Notes under the pieces: model-generated
The model's input: only the letters and a program-made list of their open reading frames with translations
Databases searched by the model: none
Told to the model about the DNA's origin: nothing
Assembly: GCA_039832905.1 (NCBI GenBank)
Contig: JBDOLX010000018.1
Coordinates: 1 to 44,137 of the forward strand
DNA: 44,137 nt
Source of the DNA: Desulfurobacteriaceae bacterium
GTDB lineage: Bacteria; Aquificota; Aquificia; Desulfurobacteriales; Desulfurobacteriaceae
Reading direction: 5' to 3'
Made by a program: the position numbers and the translations under genes
In this document: positions 1 through 7,893 of the stretch, piece by piece
Layout: the number at the start of each line of letters is the position of its first letter
How positions within the stretch are numbered: position 1 is the first letter of the stretch

Positions 1-322
1 TAAGGCTGTATCTAAGTACCTTGACAATGACAAGACTCCAAAGAGAAAGGTTGGAGAACTTGACACTCGTGGTAGCCACTACTGGCTTGCACGCTACTGG
101 GCTGAAGAACTTGCTAACCAGAAAGAGGATGAGGAACTTGCAAAGATCTTCGAACCTGTGGCAAAAGCTCTCATCGAAAACGAAGAGAAGATCTTAGAAG
201 AAATCAGATCTACAGAAGGATCTCCAAAGGATATCGGTGGATACTACCACCCAGATGATGAAAAGGCTACTGCTGCTATGAGACCAAGCAAGACATTTAA
301 CGAGATCATCGATAACCTATAA
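1..322 (+). CDS. icd: NADP-dependent isocitrate dehydrogenase, monomeric type (C-terminal 106 residues)
   Basis: This is the 3' end of a gene entering from the left; reading starts at base 2 and stops with TAA at 320-322. The tail carries stretches typical of the end of the large (about 740-residue) single-chain NADP isocitrate dehydrogenases: KRKVGELDTRGSHYWLARYW, then a helix rich in Glu, then DIGGYY and AAMRPSKTFNEI. This family interconverts isocitrate and 2-oxoglutarate plus CO2 in the cytoplasm. Next to ATP-citrate lyase it most likely runs in the reductive, carboxylating direction, as the monomeric enzyme of green sulfur bacteria is reported to do. The active-site part lies outside the window, so family membership rests on the C-terminus alone. 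A strong hairpin terminator follows 25 bases after the stop. Confidence 0.88.
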   Translation, partial: KAVSKYLDNDKTPKRKVGELDTRGSHYWLARYWAEELANQKEDEELAKIFEPVAKALIENEEKILEEIRSTEGSPKDIGGYYHPDDEKATAAMRPSKTFNEIIDNL

Positions 323-346
323 GCAAATTTTTGGTGTAAAATTTGG

Positions 347-378
347 GGGCTTCTACCGTATCAGGTGGAAGCCCTTTT
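347..378 (+). terminator. Rho-independent terminator between icd and aclB
   Basis: The 11-bp stem GGGCTTCTACC / GGTGGAAGCCC has one G-T wobble, a six-base loop (GTATCA) and is followed by TTTT. It lies just after the icd stop and ends 33 bases before the aclB start, leaving little room for a separate promoter. Confidence 0.85.
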
Positions 379-411
379 CCTATGTAAAGAACTTGTAAGG
401 AGGAAACTTAG

Positions 412-1713
412 ATGGCTCAAAGGGGTATTAGGGAATACGACGGAAAGAGAATATTAGCTACCCACTGGGACGAGTACTTTGCTCCAGCGTTTGAGTATGA
501 CTTTAAATCCGTTCTTGTAACTCCACAGACAGACTTAGATAAGCTTCCAGAAGAATATCCATGGCTTAAAGAGCTTCCTCTTGTAGCAAAGCCAGACATG
601 CTTTTTGGAAAAAGAGGAAAGCTCGGACTTATTCTATTTAAGAAGGAAAAGCCTTGTGATGTTGACTATGAAACTGTAAAGGAGTGGATTAAGCAAAAAA
701 GAGAAGAAGAAGTAGAAATTAAAGGAAAGAAAGGAAAACTTACCCACTTCCTCATTGAACCATGTGTTCCACACGCTCAAGAAGACGAATACTACGTAGC
801 TTTTACACTTGATAGAGAAGGTGATAAAGTATTCATGTCTGCCTTTGGTGGAATTGACGTAGAAGAGAACTGGAATAAGGTTAGAGAAGTTCTTATTCCA
901 GCTTTAGCATCTGACGAAGAAGCTGCTAAGCTTATTGAAGAAAACGTTCCAGAAGAAATTAAGGATAAAGAAAAGTATGCAGACTTCGTAAAGAGACTTT
1001 ACAAGTTCTTTAAAGACATGCACTTTGCATACCTTGAAATCAACCCACTTGTTATGGTAGGAAACAAGGTTTATCCACTTGACTTTGTAGGAAGACTTGA
1101 TGACACAGCTCAGTTCTTAGTTGGTAGAAAGTGGGGAGAAATAGAATTCCCAGCAGGATTTGGTGGAGAACTTACACCAGAAGAGAAATACATCAAAGAA
1201 ATGGACGAAAAGTCTGGAGCTTCCCTCAAGCTTACTATCCTCAATCCAAAGGGTAGAATCTGGACACTCGTTGCAGGTGGTGGAGCATCTGTAGTTTACG
1301 CAGATACTGTAGCTGACCTTGGATACGTTCATGAACTTGCTAACTACGGTGAATACTCCGGAAACCCATCAAGGGCGGAAACAAGAGAGTACGTTAAAAC
1401 AGTTCTTGACCTTATGACAAGAGAGAAAGATCCACAAGGAAGACCAAAGATCCTCATCATTGGTGGAGCTATTGCTAACTTTACAGACGTTGCCAAGACT
1501 TTTGACGGAATTATTGATGCTTTCAAAGAGTATGCAGATAAAATGAAAGAAGTTGGAGTTAAGATTTACGTGCGTCGTGGAGGACCAAACTACGAAGTAG
1601 GTCTTGCAAGAATTAAGAAAGCAGCTGAAGAACTTGGTCTTCCAATAGAGGTTTATGGACCTGAAACACACATTACAGCAATCGTTAAGAAAGCTCTTGA
1701 AGAAAATCCTTAA
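412..1713 (+). CDS. aclB: ATP-citrate lyase, ATP-grasp (small/beta) subunit AclB
   Basis: This 433-residue protein aligns along its length with the N-terminal, succinyl-CoA-synthetase-beta-like part of ATP-citrate lyase. Landmarks are VAKPDMLFGKRGKLGL (ATP-grasp, around residues 58-73), LEINPLV (metal/ATP site, around 208-214), the family stretch KSGASLKLTILNPKGRIWT, VAGGGASVVYADT, and the C-terminal citrate-binding-type segment YVRRGGPNYEVGL. With AclA it cleaves citrate to acetyl-CoA and oxaloacetate using ATP and CoA, the key step of the reductive TCA cycle, in the cytoplasm. A strong Shine-Dalgarno (AAGGAGGAAAC) precedes the ATG. aclA follows after 14 bases, so the two are co-translated from one message. 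Assignment is firm; only the naming convention (A or B for the small subunit) varies between authors, and I follow the Chlorobium usage. Confidence 0.96.
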   Translation: MAQRGIREYDGKRILATHWDEYFAPAFEYDFKSVLVTPQTDLDKLPEEYPWLKELPLVAKPDMLFGKRGKLGLILFKKEKPCDVDYETVKEWIKQKREEEVEIKGKKGKLTHFLIEPCVPHAQEDEYYVAFTLDREGDKVFMSAFGGIDVEENWNKVREVLIPALASDEEAAKLIEENVPEEIKDKEKYADFVKRLYKFFKDMHFAYLEINPLVMVGNKVYPLDFVGRLDDTAQFLVGRKWGEIEFPAGFGGELTPEEKYIKEMDEKSGASLKLTILNPKGRIWTLVAGGGASVVYADTVADLGYVHELANYGEYSGNPSRAETREYVKTVLDLMTREKDPQGRPKILIIGGAIANFTDVAKTFDGIIDAFKEYADKMKEVGVKIYVRRGGPNYEVGLARIKKAAEELGLPIEVYGPETHITAIVKKALEENP

Positions 1714-1727
1714 TTTGGAGGAAGAAT

Positions 1728-3578
1728 ATGGCAAGACCCGATTACATTCTATTTGACAGAGAAACAAAGGCAATATTCTGGAACCTTAACAGAAATGCTA
1801 TTCAAAGAATGCTCGATTACGACTACACAGTAGGAAGATCTCCATCTATCGTTGCTATTGTTGCTCCAACACAAAGCAGAAAGTTTGAAAAGTTCTTCTT
1901 TGGAACTCAGGAAATAATGATTCCTATCTATAGATCTACAGTTGAAGCTGCAGAAAAACACCCTGAAGCAGATGTTCTTGTTAACTTTGCATCCTTTAGA
2001 ACTGCTTACAACGTAACAATCGAGGCTCTTAACATTCCAACTATTAGAACTGTAGCTATTACAGCAGAAGGTATTCCAGAAAGACTTGCAAGAGATATGG
2101 CTCTTAGAGCCAAGCAGCTTGGTAAGTGGATAATCGGTCCTGCTACAGTTGGTGGTATTGCTGCTGGTGCATTTAGAATCGGAAACGCTGGTGGAACAAT
2201 TGAAAACATCGTTAAGTCTAAACTTCACAGACCTGGTTCTTGCGGTCTTGTTACAAGATCTGGAGGACTCTTTAACGAGCTTTCTAACATCATCGCAAGA
2301 AACGCTGATGGTATCGTAGAAGGTATCGCTATTGGTGGTGATAGGTTCCCAGGATCTGACTTCCTTGATCACCTTTTAAGATTCCAAAAGAACCCTCAAG
2401 TTAAGTACATGATAATGCTCGGTGAAGTTGGTGGCGAGCTTGAGTATAAAGTTGCTGAAGCTATCAAATCTGGACTTATTACAAAGCCTGTAATCGCTTG
2501 GTGTATTGGAACAATCGCTAAGCACTTTGGTGGAGAAGTTCAGTTCGGACACGCAGGTGCTAAAGCTGGTGCTGACAGAGAAACAGCAGATGCTAAGAAT
2601 AGGGCTCTCAAAGAAGCAGGAGCTATCGTTCCAGATTCCTTCAACGACTTCCCAGAAGTTATTAGAGAAGTTTACGAGGATCTTAAGAGAAAAGGTGAAA
2701 TTGGAGAAATTGAAGAACCAGAAGTTCCACCAATTCCAGAAGATTATGCAAAAGCTGTTAAGGCTGGAAAGGTTAGAAGACCTACAAACTTCATCTGTAC
2801 AATTTCCGATGACAGAGGAGAAGAGGCTACTTACTGCGGTATTCCAATCTCTGAAGTTGTTGAAAAAGATTACTCAATTGCTGATGTTATTGGTCTCCTT
2901 TGGTTCAAGAAGAAGTTCCCAGCATGGGCTTCAAAGTTCATTGATATGGTAATCAAGGTTGTTGCTGATCACGGTCCTGCTGTTTCCGGTGCCCACAACG
3001 CAAAAGTAACTGCAAGGGCAGGAAAAGATCTTATGTCCTGTCTTGCTACAGGTATTCTCACAATTGGACCAAGATTTGGTGGTGCTATTGACGGTGCTGC
3101 TAAGTACTTCAAGATGGCAAAAGAGAAGGGAATGGATCCTTACGAGTTCGTAGAATACATGAAGAACGTTGAGAAGATACCAATTCCAGGTATTGGACAC
3201 AGAATTAAGTCTACAAAGAACCCTGACAAGAGGGTTGAACTTCTCAAGAAGTTTGCAAAAGAGAACTTCCCATCAACAGAACTTCTTGACTACGCTCTTG
3301 AAGTTGAAAAGGTTACAACAGCTAAGAAAGAGAACCTCATTCTCAACGTTGACGGAACAATTGGTGTTCTCCTTGTAGACATGTTCAGAAACCTTGGCTA
3401 CACAGACGAAGAAATTGATGAACTCATCAATGCAGGAGCCTTCAACGCCTTCTTCGTACTTGGAAGATCTATCGGATTTATTGGACACATCCTTGACGAG
3501 AAAAGACTCGCCATGCCTCTTTACAGACATCCATGGGACGATATCCTCTACGACGTTAAGAGACCTGAGGAAGCTTAA
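1728..3578 (+). CDS. aclA: ATP-citrate lyase, catalytic (large/alpha) subunit AclA
   Basis: This 616-residue protein is the large subunit. The N-terminal half is succinyl-CoA-synthetase-alpha-like, with the phosphorylated histidine in GHAGAKAGADRETA (His275). The C-terminal half is citrate-synthase-like: SGAHNAKVTARAGKDL, LTIGPRFGGAIDGAA, and GIGHRIKSTKNPDKRVELL, ending in LGRSIGFIGHILDEKRL. The first half makes citryl-CoA and the second cleaves it to acetyl-CoA and oxaloacetate. Fusion of both activities with an AclB partner means this is a true ATP-citrate lyase and not the separate citryl-CoA synthetase plus lyase pair known from Hydrogenobacter and Aquifex. The ATG has an upstream GGAGGAAG. 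The gene ends just before a strong terminator, closing the acl unit. Confidence 0.96.
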   Translation: MARPDYILFDRETKAIFWNLNRNAIQRMLDYDYTVGRSPSIVAIVAPTQSRKFEKFFFGTQEIMIPIYRSTVEAAEKHPEADVLVNFASFRTAYNVTIEALNIPTIRTVAITAEGIPERLARDMALRAKQLGKWIIGPATVGGIAAGAFRIGNAGGTIENIVKSKLHRPGSCGLVTRSGGLFNELSNIIARNADGIVEGIAIGGDRFPGSDFLDHLLRFQKNPQVKYMIMLGEVGGELEYKVAEAIKSGLITKPVIAWCIGTIAKHFGGEVQFGHAGAKAGADRETADAKNRALKEAGAIVPDSFNDFPEVIREVYEDLKRKGEIGEIEEPEVPPIPEDYAKAVKAGKVRRPTNFICTISDDRGEEATYCGIPISEVVEKDYSIADVIGLLWFKKKFPAWASKFIDMVIKVVADHGPAVSGAHNAKVTARAGKDLMSCLATGILTIGPRFGGAIDGAAKYFKMAKEKGMDPYEFVEYMKNVEKIPIPGIGHRIKSTKNPDKRVELLKKFAKENFPSTELLDYALEVEKVTTAKKENLILNVDGTIGVLLVDMFRNLGYTDEEIDELINAGAFNAFFVLGRSIGFIGHILDEKRLAMPLYRHPWDDILYDVKRPEEA

Positions 3579-3583
3579 TATTA

Positions 3584-3607
3584 GGGGGACTGTTGTCCCC
3601 CCTTTTT
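3584..3607 (+). terminator. Rho-independent terminator after aclA
   Basis: GGGGGAC / GTCCCCC with a TGTT loop is followed by TTTTT, 6 bases past the aclA stop. The mirror side (TAATATT on the minus strand) is weak, but the hairpin could also serve the decayed minus-strand fragment that ends at 3615. Confidence 0.85.
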
Positions 3608-3614
3608 AAAATAT

Positions 3615-3839
3615 CTAAAAATAAAGACCAAGAAAGGTAAAAGAAGTAAGCTTGTATTTTCTATTTCCCAAGTATTTCTTATCATTGAAAAAGTTAATTT
3701 CCCGTAATCCACTAATCTCTAGAATACCTAAACTCAAGATCTGGCCATCAGTGTGATGTTTCTCACCTTTTTCAAAGTTGTATGAATTACTAAAAAACAA
3801 AGGATTTTGATAAACTCTTATAAGATGGGAAAAGTCTTA
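3615..3839 (-). pseudogene. Remnant of an outer-membrane beta-barrel protein (C-terminal tail)
   Basis: The gap 3608-3929 holds a minus-strand reading frame of 74 codons open from a stop at 3839-3837 to TAG at 3617-3615. Its translation alternates polar and hydrophobic residues and ends in a terminal Phe (TSFTFLGLYF), the pattern of a last beta-strand of an outer-membrane barrel. No convincing start or Shine-Dalgarno is visible: the only start-like codon is a TTG at 3800 in the middle of the frame. I read it as the 3' end of a gene whose front part has been lost. The parent family is not recognised. It could instead be chance; AT-rich DNA with a terminal Phe is not strong proof. Confidence 0.35.
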
Positions 3840-3901
3840 AACGTTTTAACAAAAAAGAGGGGGATGTAGTCCACTATTCTTTGCGTACCTTTTAAAACGT
3901 T
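3840..3901. repeat. 10-bp perfect inverted repeat upstream of copB
   Basis: AACGTTTTAA (3840-3849) is repeated in inverted orientation as TTAAAACGTT (3892-3901), 42 bases apart, ending 28 bases before the copB start. It could be a pair of operator half-sites for a metal-responsive regulator or the foot of a leader-RNA stem. No regulator gene is adjacent. Both arms are AT-rich, so chance is possible. Confidence 0.5.
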
Positions 3902-3929
3902 AGGCAAACAGTTTAGAGGAGAAATTCAA

Positions 3930-5966
3930 ATGAAAAATAGTATGAAGCATAACGATCATAACATAACCATAGAAATGCCTCATCATGAGAAAGATGTAAA
4001 GCATGAAGGACATAAAATGAATCATAGCAGTCACCATGCTCATATGGTAGAAGATTTTAAAAGACGTTTCCTTATTTCTTCTATACTAACAATACCTATT
4101 CTGATCTTATCGCCCTTCATTCAAAACCTATTAGGTATTAGGCTAAGTTTTCCAGGGGATGTTTATGTTCTTTTTGGTCTGTCAACTGTAATTTACCTTT
4201 ATGGTGGTTTCCCCTTTCTCGAAGGTTTTGTTAATGAAATAAGAACAAAAAAACCTGGAATGATGACACTGATTGCTACTGCAATAACAACGGCATACAT
4301 CTACAGCAGCTTGGTTGTTTTTGGACTGAAGGGAAAAAGTTTTTTCTGGGAATTAGCTACTTTGATAGATATTATGCTGCTTGGACACTGGATTGAAATG
4401 AAGTCAATTATAGGGGCTTCTCAAGCCTTAGAAAAGTTAGCCAGATTAATGCCATCAAAGGCCCATAAATTCATGCCAGATGAAACTTTAAAAGATATTC
4501 CTCTCCAAGAACTAAAACCAGGAGATATAGTAATTGTAAAGCCAGGGGAAAAGATTCCTGCAGATGGGATCGTTATTGAGGGAGAAACTTCAGTAAATGA
4601 GGCGATGTTAACTGGTGAGAGTAAACCTGTTCCGAAAAAGAAAGGCAGTATAGTTATAGGTGGTTCTATTAACGGAGAAGGCTCAATTAAGGTTGAAGTT
4701 AAAAAAATTGGTAAAGATTCTTTTCTATCTCAGGTGATCGATCTTGTAAAGAAAGCCCAGGAAAGCAAATCAAAAACCCAAGATCTGGCAAATCGTGCTG
4801 CAGTCTGGTTAACAATAGTTGCTTTAGTTGGAGGAGCTATTACTTTCTTTGTGTGGACTGTAATAGTGCATAAAGATGTAGCTTTTGCTTTAGAGCGAAC
4901 TGTTGCAGTTATGGTTATTACCTGTCCTCATGCTCTTGGCTTGGCAGTTCCATTGGTAGTAGCTGTCTCAACAGCTATCGCTGCAAAAAAGGGTTTCCTA
5001 ATACGAAATCGTATTGCTTTTGAGAAGGCAAGGAATCTTCAAGCAGTAGTTTTTGACAAAACTGGAACGTTAACAGAAGGAAAATTTGGAGTTTCCGATG
5101 TAATCGTTTTATCTGAAGACATTACCGCTGAAGAAATTCTAAACTACGCAGCTTCTATTGAGCTACATTCGGAACATCCAATAGCAAAAGCAATTGTTTC
5201 TGCATCTAAAAAGACTATGGAAGTAAAGGAGTTCAGAGCCATTCCAGGAAAAGGAGCTGAAGGGAAAGTCAATGGAAAGAAAGTAATAGTTGTTAGTCCA
5301 GGCTTTTTAAAAGAAAAAGGTATTCATCTTTATGATGAAAAAGTTTTAAAGTTAGCATCAGAAGGAAAAACGGTAGTATACGTTTTAATAGATGGAGAAC
5401 CAAAGGGTGCCATAGGTCTCGCAGATATAATTAGACATGAGTCTAAGGAAGCTATAAAAAGGCTAAAAGAAATGGGGATAAAATGCATAATGCTTACGGG
5501 AGACAACAAACAAGTTGCTAGTTGGGTTGCGAAAGAAGTTGGTCTTGATGAGTTCTTTGCTGAGGTTTTACCTAATGAAAAAGCCAAGAAGATAAAGGAG
5601 ATACAATCCCGTGGTCTTGTTGTTGCAATGGTTGGTGATGGAATCAACGACGCACCAGCACTAGTTCAGGCAGATGTGGGAATCGCTATCGGTGCAGGAA
5701 CCGATGTAGCAATTGAATCTGCAGACATAGTTCTTGTAAGAGATGATCCAAGGGACGTTGTTTCTATAGTTAAGCTTGCACGAGCTACTTACAAGAAGAT
5801 AGTTCAAAATTTGATATGGTCTACGGGCTACAACGCAGTTGCTATACCCCTTGCTGCAGGTATTCTTTATAATTCTGGTTTCCTGCTTAGCCCAGCAGTA
5901 GGTGCAGTACTGATGTCCTTGAGTACGGTTATAGTAGCAATAAATGCTAAACTTCTGAAAATTTAG
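3930..5966 (+). CDS. copB: CopB-type (P1B-3) copper-translocating P-type ATPase
   Basis: This 678-residue inner-membrane pump starts with about 35 residues rich in His and Met (HDHNITIEMPHH, HEGHKMNHSSHHAH), the metal-binding extension usual in CopB, and has no CxxC heavy-metal domain. The transmembrane metal motif is CPH (Cys332-Pro-His334), not CPC, and the last helices carry YNAVAIPLAAG and GAVLMSLSTVIVA, all hallmarks of the P1B-3 group that exports copper or silver. The catalytic set is complete: TGES, DKTGTLTEG (phosphorylated Asp376), HSEHP and MVGDGINDAPAL. The ATG at 3930 is preceded by AGAGGAGAAA at good spacing. The gene stands alone between the acl unit and gltX, with no CopA, CopZ or CsoR nearby, and follows a gene remnant and an inverted repeat, so it may be a mobile resistance gene. 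Confidence 0.93.
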   Translation: MKNSMKHNDHNITIEMPHHEKDVKHEGHKMNHSSHHAHMVEDFKRRFLISSILTIPILILSPFIQNLLGIRLSFPGDVYVLFGLSTVIYLYGGFPFLEGFVNEIRTKKPGMMTLIATAITTAYIYSSLVVFGLKGKSFFWELATLIDIMLLGHWIEMKSIIGASQALEKLARLMPSKAHKFMPDETLKDIPLQELKPGDIVIVKPGEKIPADGIVIEGETSVNEAMLTGESKPVPKKKGSIVIGGSINGEGSIKVEVKKIGKDSFLSQVIDLVKKAQESKSKTQDLANRAAVWLTIVALVGGAITFFVWTVIVHKDVAFALERTVAVMVITCPHALGLAVPLVVAVSTAIAAKKGFLIRNRIAFEKARNLQAVVFDKTGTLTEGKFGVSDVIVLSEDITAEEILNYAASIELHSEHPIAKAIVSASKKTMEVKEFRAIPGKGAEGKVNGKKVIVVSPGFLKEKGIHLYDEKVLKLASEGKTVVYVLIDGEPKGAIGLADIIRHESKEAIKRLKEMGIKCIMLTGDNKQVASWVAKEVGLDEFFAEVLPNEKAKKIKEIQSRGLVVAMVGDGINDAPALVQADVGIAIGAGTDVAIESADIVLVRDDPRDVVSIVKLARATYKKIVQNLIWSTGYNAVAIPLAAGILYNSGFLLSPAVGAVLMSLSTVIVAINAKLLKI

Positions 5967-6028
5967 AAATGTCTTTATTTAAAAAGAAAAAACTTTTTTA
6001 AAGGTTCTAAAACACTATAGGTTCAAAC

Positions 6029-6037
6029 TGGTAAAAT
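6029..6037 (+). promoter_or_regulatory. Candidate extended -10 promoter element for gltX
   Basis: TGGTAAAAT (TG, one base, TAAAAT) lies about 45 bases before the gltX ATG. There is no good -35 element 15-18 bases upstream, so this rests on the extended -10 only. Confidence 0.3.
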
Positions 6038-6081
6038 TCTCCTGCACGCGATTAGTTTAAGTCTTAGGTGAGGAGGCATAT

Positions 6082-7542
6082 ATGTCTGTTAGAGTTCGCT
6101 TTGCTCCTAGTCCAACAGGTTTTATGCACGTTGGAAATGCAAGAACTGCTCTATTTAACTACCTATTCGCAAGACATCACAATGGAACTTTTATACTAAG
6201 AATAGAGGATACAGATACAGAAAGACACAGCGAAGAAGCGGTAAAGGTTATTTATGATGCCTTAAGGTGGATGGGGATAAATTGGGATGAAGGTCCAGAT
6301 GTTGGAGGGAATTTTGGTCCTTATAGACAGTCCGAAAGACTAGACATTTATAGAAAGTACATTGAAGAGCTTAAAAGAAAAGGTCTTGTTTATGAGTGTT
6401 TCTGCACTCAAGAAGAACTTGATGAAATGAGAAAGAGACAACTTGAAAAGGGAGAACCACCAAGATATACAGGAAAATGTAGAAATCTTACGGAGGATGA
6501 AAAAGAAAAGCTAAGGGCAGAAGGTAGAAAACCGGTTCTAAGGTTTAAAGTTCCTGAAGATAGAACAATAAAGTTTCAAGATCTAGTTAAAGGAGAAATA
6601 GAAATTCATTCAAGACAACTTGGTGGAGATTTTGTAATTGTTCGCTCAAATGGGATGCCTGTTTACAATTTTGTTGTTGTAGTTGACGACGCCTTAATGG
6701 GAATCACACACGTTATTAGGGGAGAAGATCACATATCCAATACTCCTAAGCAGATACTAATCTACGAAGCTTTAGGGTTCAAAGTTCCACAGTTTGCTCA
6801 CCTTCCGATGATACTTGGTCAGGACAGAAGTAAACTATCAAAGCGCCACGGTTCAACAAGTGTTAAGGAGTTTCAAGAAAAGGGTTATCTATCTGAGGCC
6901 TTTACAAACTTCTTAGCTCTCCTTGGCTGGTATCCAAAAGATGGAAAGGAAATTCTATCCTTGGAAGAACTTATTGAGAGATTTGACATAAAAGACGTAA
7001 ATAGCGCCCCTGCTGTTTTTGATACAACAAAACTGAATTGGATGAATCAGGTTTACATTAGAAACTACCCTGTAGAAAAACTAACAGAACTCGTTATTCC
7101 ATACCTTGAAAAAGCTGGATTTAAAGTAGATAACTACGAGAAAGATTGGCTAGCTAAAGTGATTGAGGCAACTAGGGAATACTTTACGGTTCTCTCTGAT
7201 GCACCAACGTATATGGAAACTTTCCTAAAGGATAACTTTGATATCGAAGAAGACGCAAAGAATTTTGTCTTAGAAGATGAATTAAGGCTCAAAGTTATTG
7301 AAACTTTTTACAACAAAGTTAAAGATCTTCAAGACGAACTAACAAAAGAGAAGTTTAAGGAAGTTGTAAAAGCGGTAGGAAAAGAACTCAAAGCTAAAGG
7401 AAAGAACCTATTTATGCCTGTGAGGGTAGGACTTACCGGAAAAACTAAAGGGGTTGAACTTGATATTCTGGTAGATCTTCTTGGAAAAGAAAGGGTATTA
7501 AAAAGACTTGAAAACAGTATTGAAAAGCTTAAGCGGGAGTAG
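6082..7542 (+). CDS. gltX: Glutamyl-tRNA synthetase
   Basis: This 486-residue class I synthetase charges tRNA with glutamate in the cytoplasm. It opens with VRFAPSPTGFMHVGNART, whose HVGN is the HIGH motif. The KMSKS equivalent is KLSKRHG in LGQDRSKLSKRHGSTSV around residue 255. The domain order and length fit bacterial GluRS, including the helical anticodon-binding C-terminal third. The ATG has a strong upstream GAGGAGG. It heads a six-gene run (gltX to the metal permease) in which genes abut or overlap; the next start lies 3 bases past this stop. Whether it is discriminating (Glu-tRNA only) or also mischarges tRNA-Gln cannot be told from sequence reading. Confidence 0.97.
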   Translation: MSVRVRFAPSPTGFMHVGNARTALFNYLFARHHNGTFILRIEDTDTERHSEEAVKVIYDALRWMGINWDEGPDVGGNFGPYRQSERLDIYRKYIEELKRKGLVYECFCTQEELDEMRKRQLEKGEPPRYTGKCRNLTEDEKEKLRAEGRKPVLRFKVPEDRTIKFQDLVKGEIEIHSRQLGGDFVIVRSNGMPVYNFVVVVDDALMGITHVIRGEDHISNTPKQILIYEALGFKVPQFAHLPMILGQDRSKLSKRHGSTSVKEFQEKGYLSEAFTNFLALLGWYPKDGKEILSLEELIERFDIKDVNSAPAVFDTTKLNWMNQVYIRNYPVEKLTELVIPYLEKAGFKVDNYEKDWLAKVIEATREYFTVLSDAPTYMETFLKDNFDIEEDAKNFVLEDELRLKVIETFYNKVKDLQDELTKEKFKEVVKAVGKELKAKGKNLFMPVRVGLTGKTKGVELDILVDLLGKERVLKRLENSIEKLKRE

Positions 7543-7545
7543 GGG

Positions 7546-7893
7546 ATGGCTGAAGCTCAAAATTTAAAAGAAAAAGTGTTTTTCATTCTTACGGGTATTA
7601 GACTCCACGCTAAAGAGTATTTTCTACGTCTAACCGGTCTTTTTAAGAGATATGAATACTGTATAGCCTTTCCCTCTATTCCAGAAGGATTGAGAGCTGA
7701 AAAGTACATAAAAGGATTTAAGGCAGTTTCTATCCCCATACCTAATGAAATTTTCGAAGAGTGTGGTGTAGGAATACTGGTAAAAGAAGAGGATAAAGAT
7801 AGATTAATAAAACATCTGAAAGATAATGGTATCCTAATTTCTGGAGTGTTCAAAAGGGTGGAGGATACTTTTCAAGAGGTTGAAAAGCCGTGA
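7546..7893 (+). CDS. DUF3343-family small protein (putative Se/S carrier-like)
   Basis: The 115-residue protein has a C-terminal DUF3343-like domain (about residues 40-100): a short strand (YCIAFPSI), a helix with AEKYIKG, then VSIPIPNEIFEECGVGI, matching the family pattern of a Pro-rich turn followed by a Cys-Gly in front of a hydrophobic strand. DUF3343 proteins are usually little more than this domain; here a basic, hydrophobic N-terminal extension of about 40 residues precedes it. The family has been described as a putative selenium or sulfur carrier because it resembles, or sits beside, TusA/YedF-type proteins; no biochemical role is established. The ATG lies 3 bases after gltX, and the stop overlaps the gpsA start (GTGA), so expression is coupled. 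Function unknown. Confidence 0.72.
   Translation: MAEAQNLKEKVFFILTGIRLHAKEYFLRLTGLFKRYEYCIAFPSIPEGLRAEKYIKGFKAVSIPIPNEIFEECGVGILVKEEDKDRLIKHLKDNGILISGVFKRVEDTFQEVEKP

Noticed and set aside
1369-1773. 134-codon minus-strand frame across the aclB-aclA junction
   Set aside because: Low-complexity Cys/Phe/Ser translation opposite two certain genes.
1749-2372. 207-codon minus-strand frame inside aclA
   Set aside because: Antisense shadow of a strongly conserved gene; Ser/Cys/Asn-rich translation, no Shine-Dalgarno and no family resemblance.
5970-6005. AT-only hairpin after copB (TTTAAAAAG and CTTTTTTAAA)
   Set aside because: Stem has a bulge and no G-C pairs beyond one; too weak to call a terminator.
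6015-6060. GGTTCAAA upstream of gltX as a possible tRNA T-arm
   Set aside because: No acceptor, D or anticodon stems can be paired around it.
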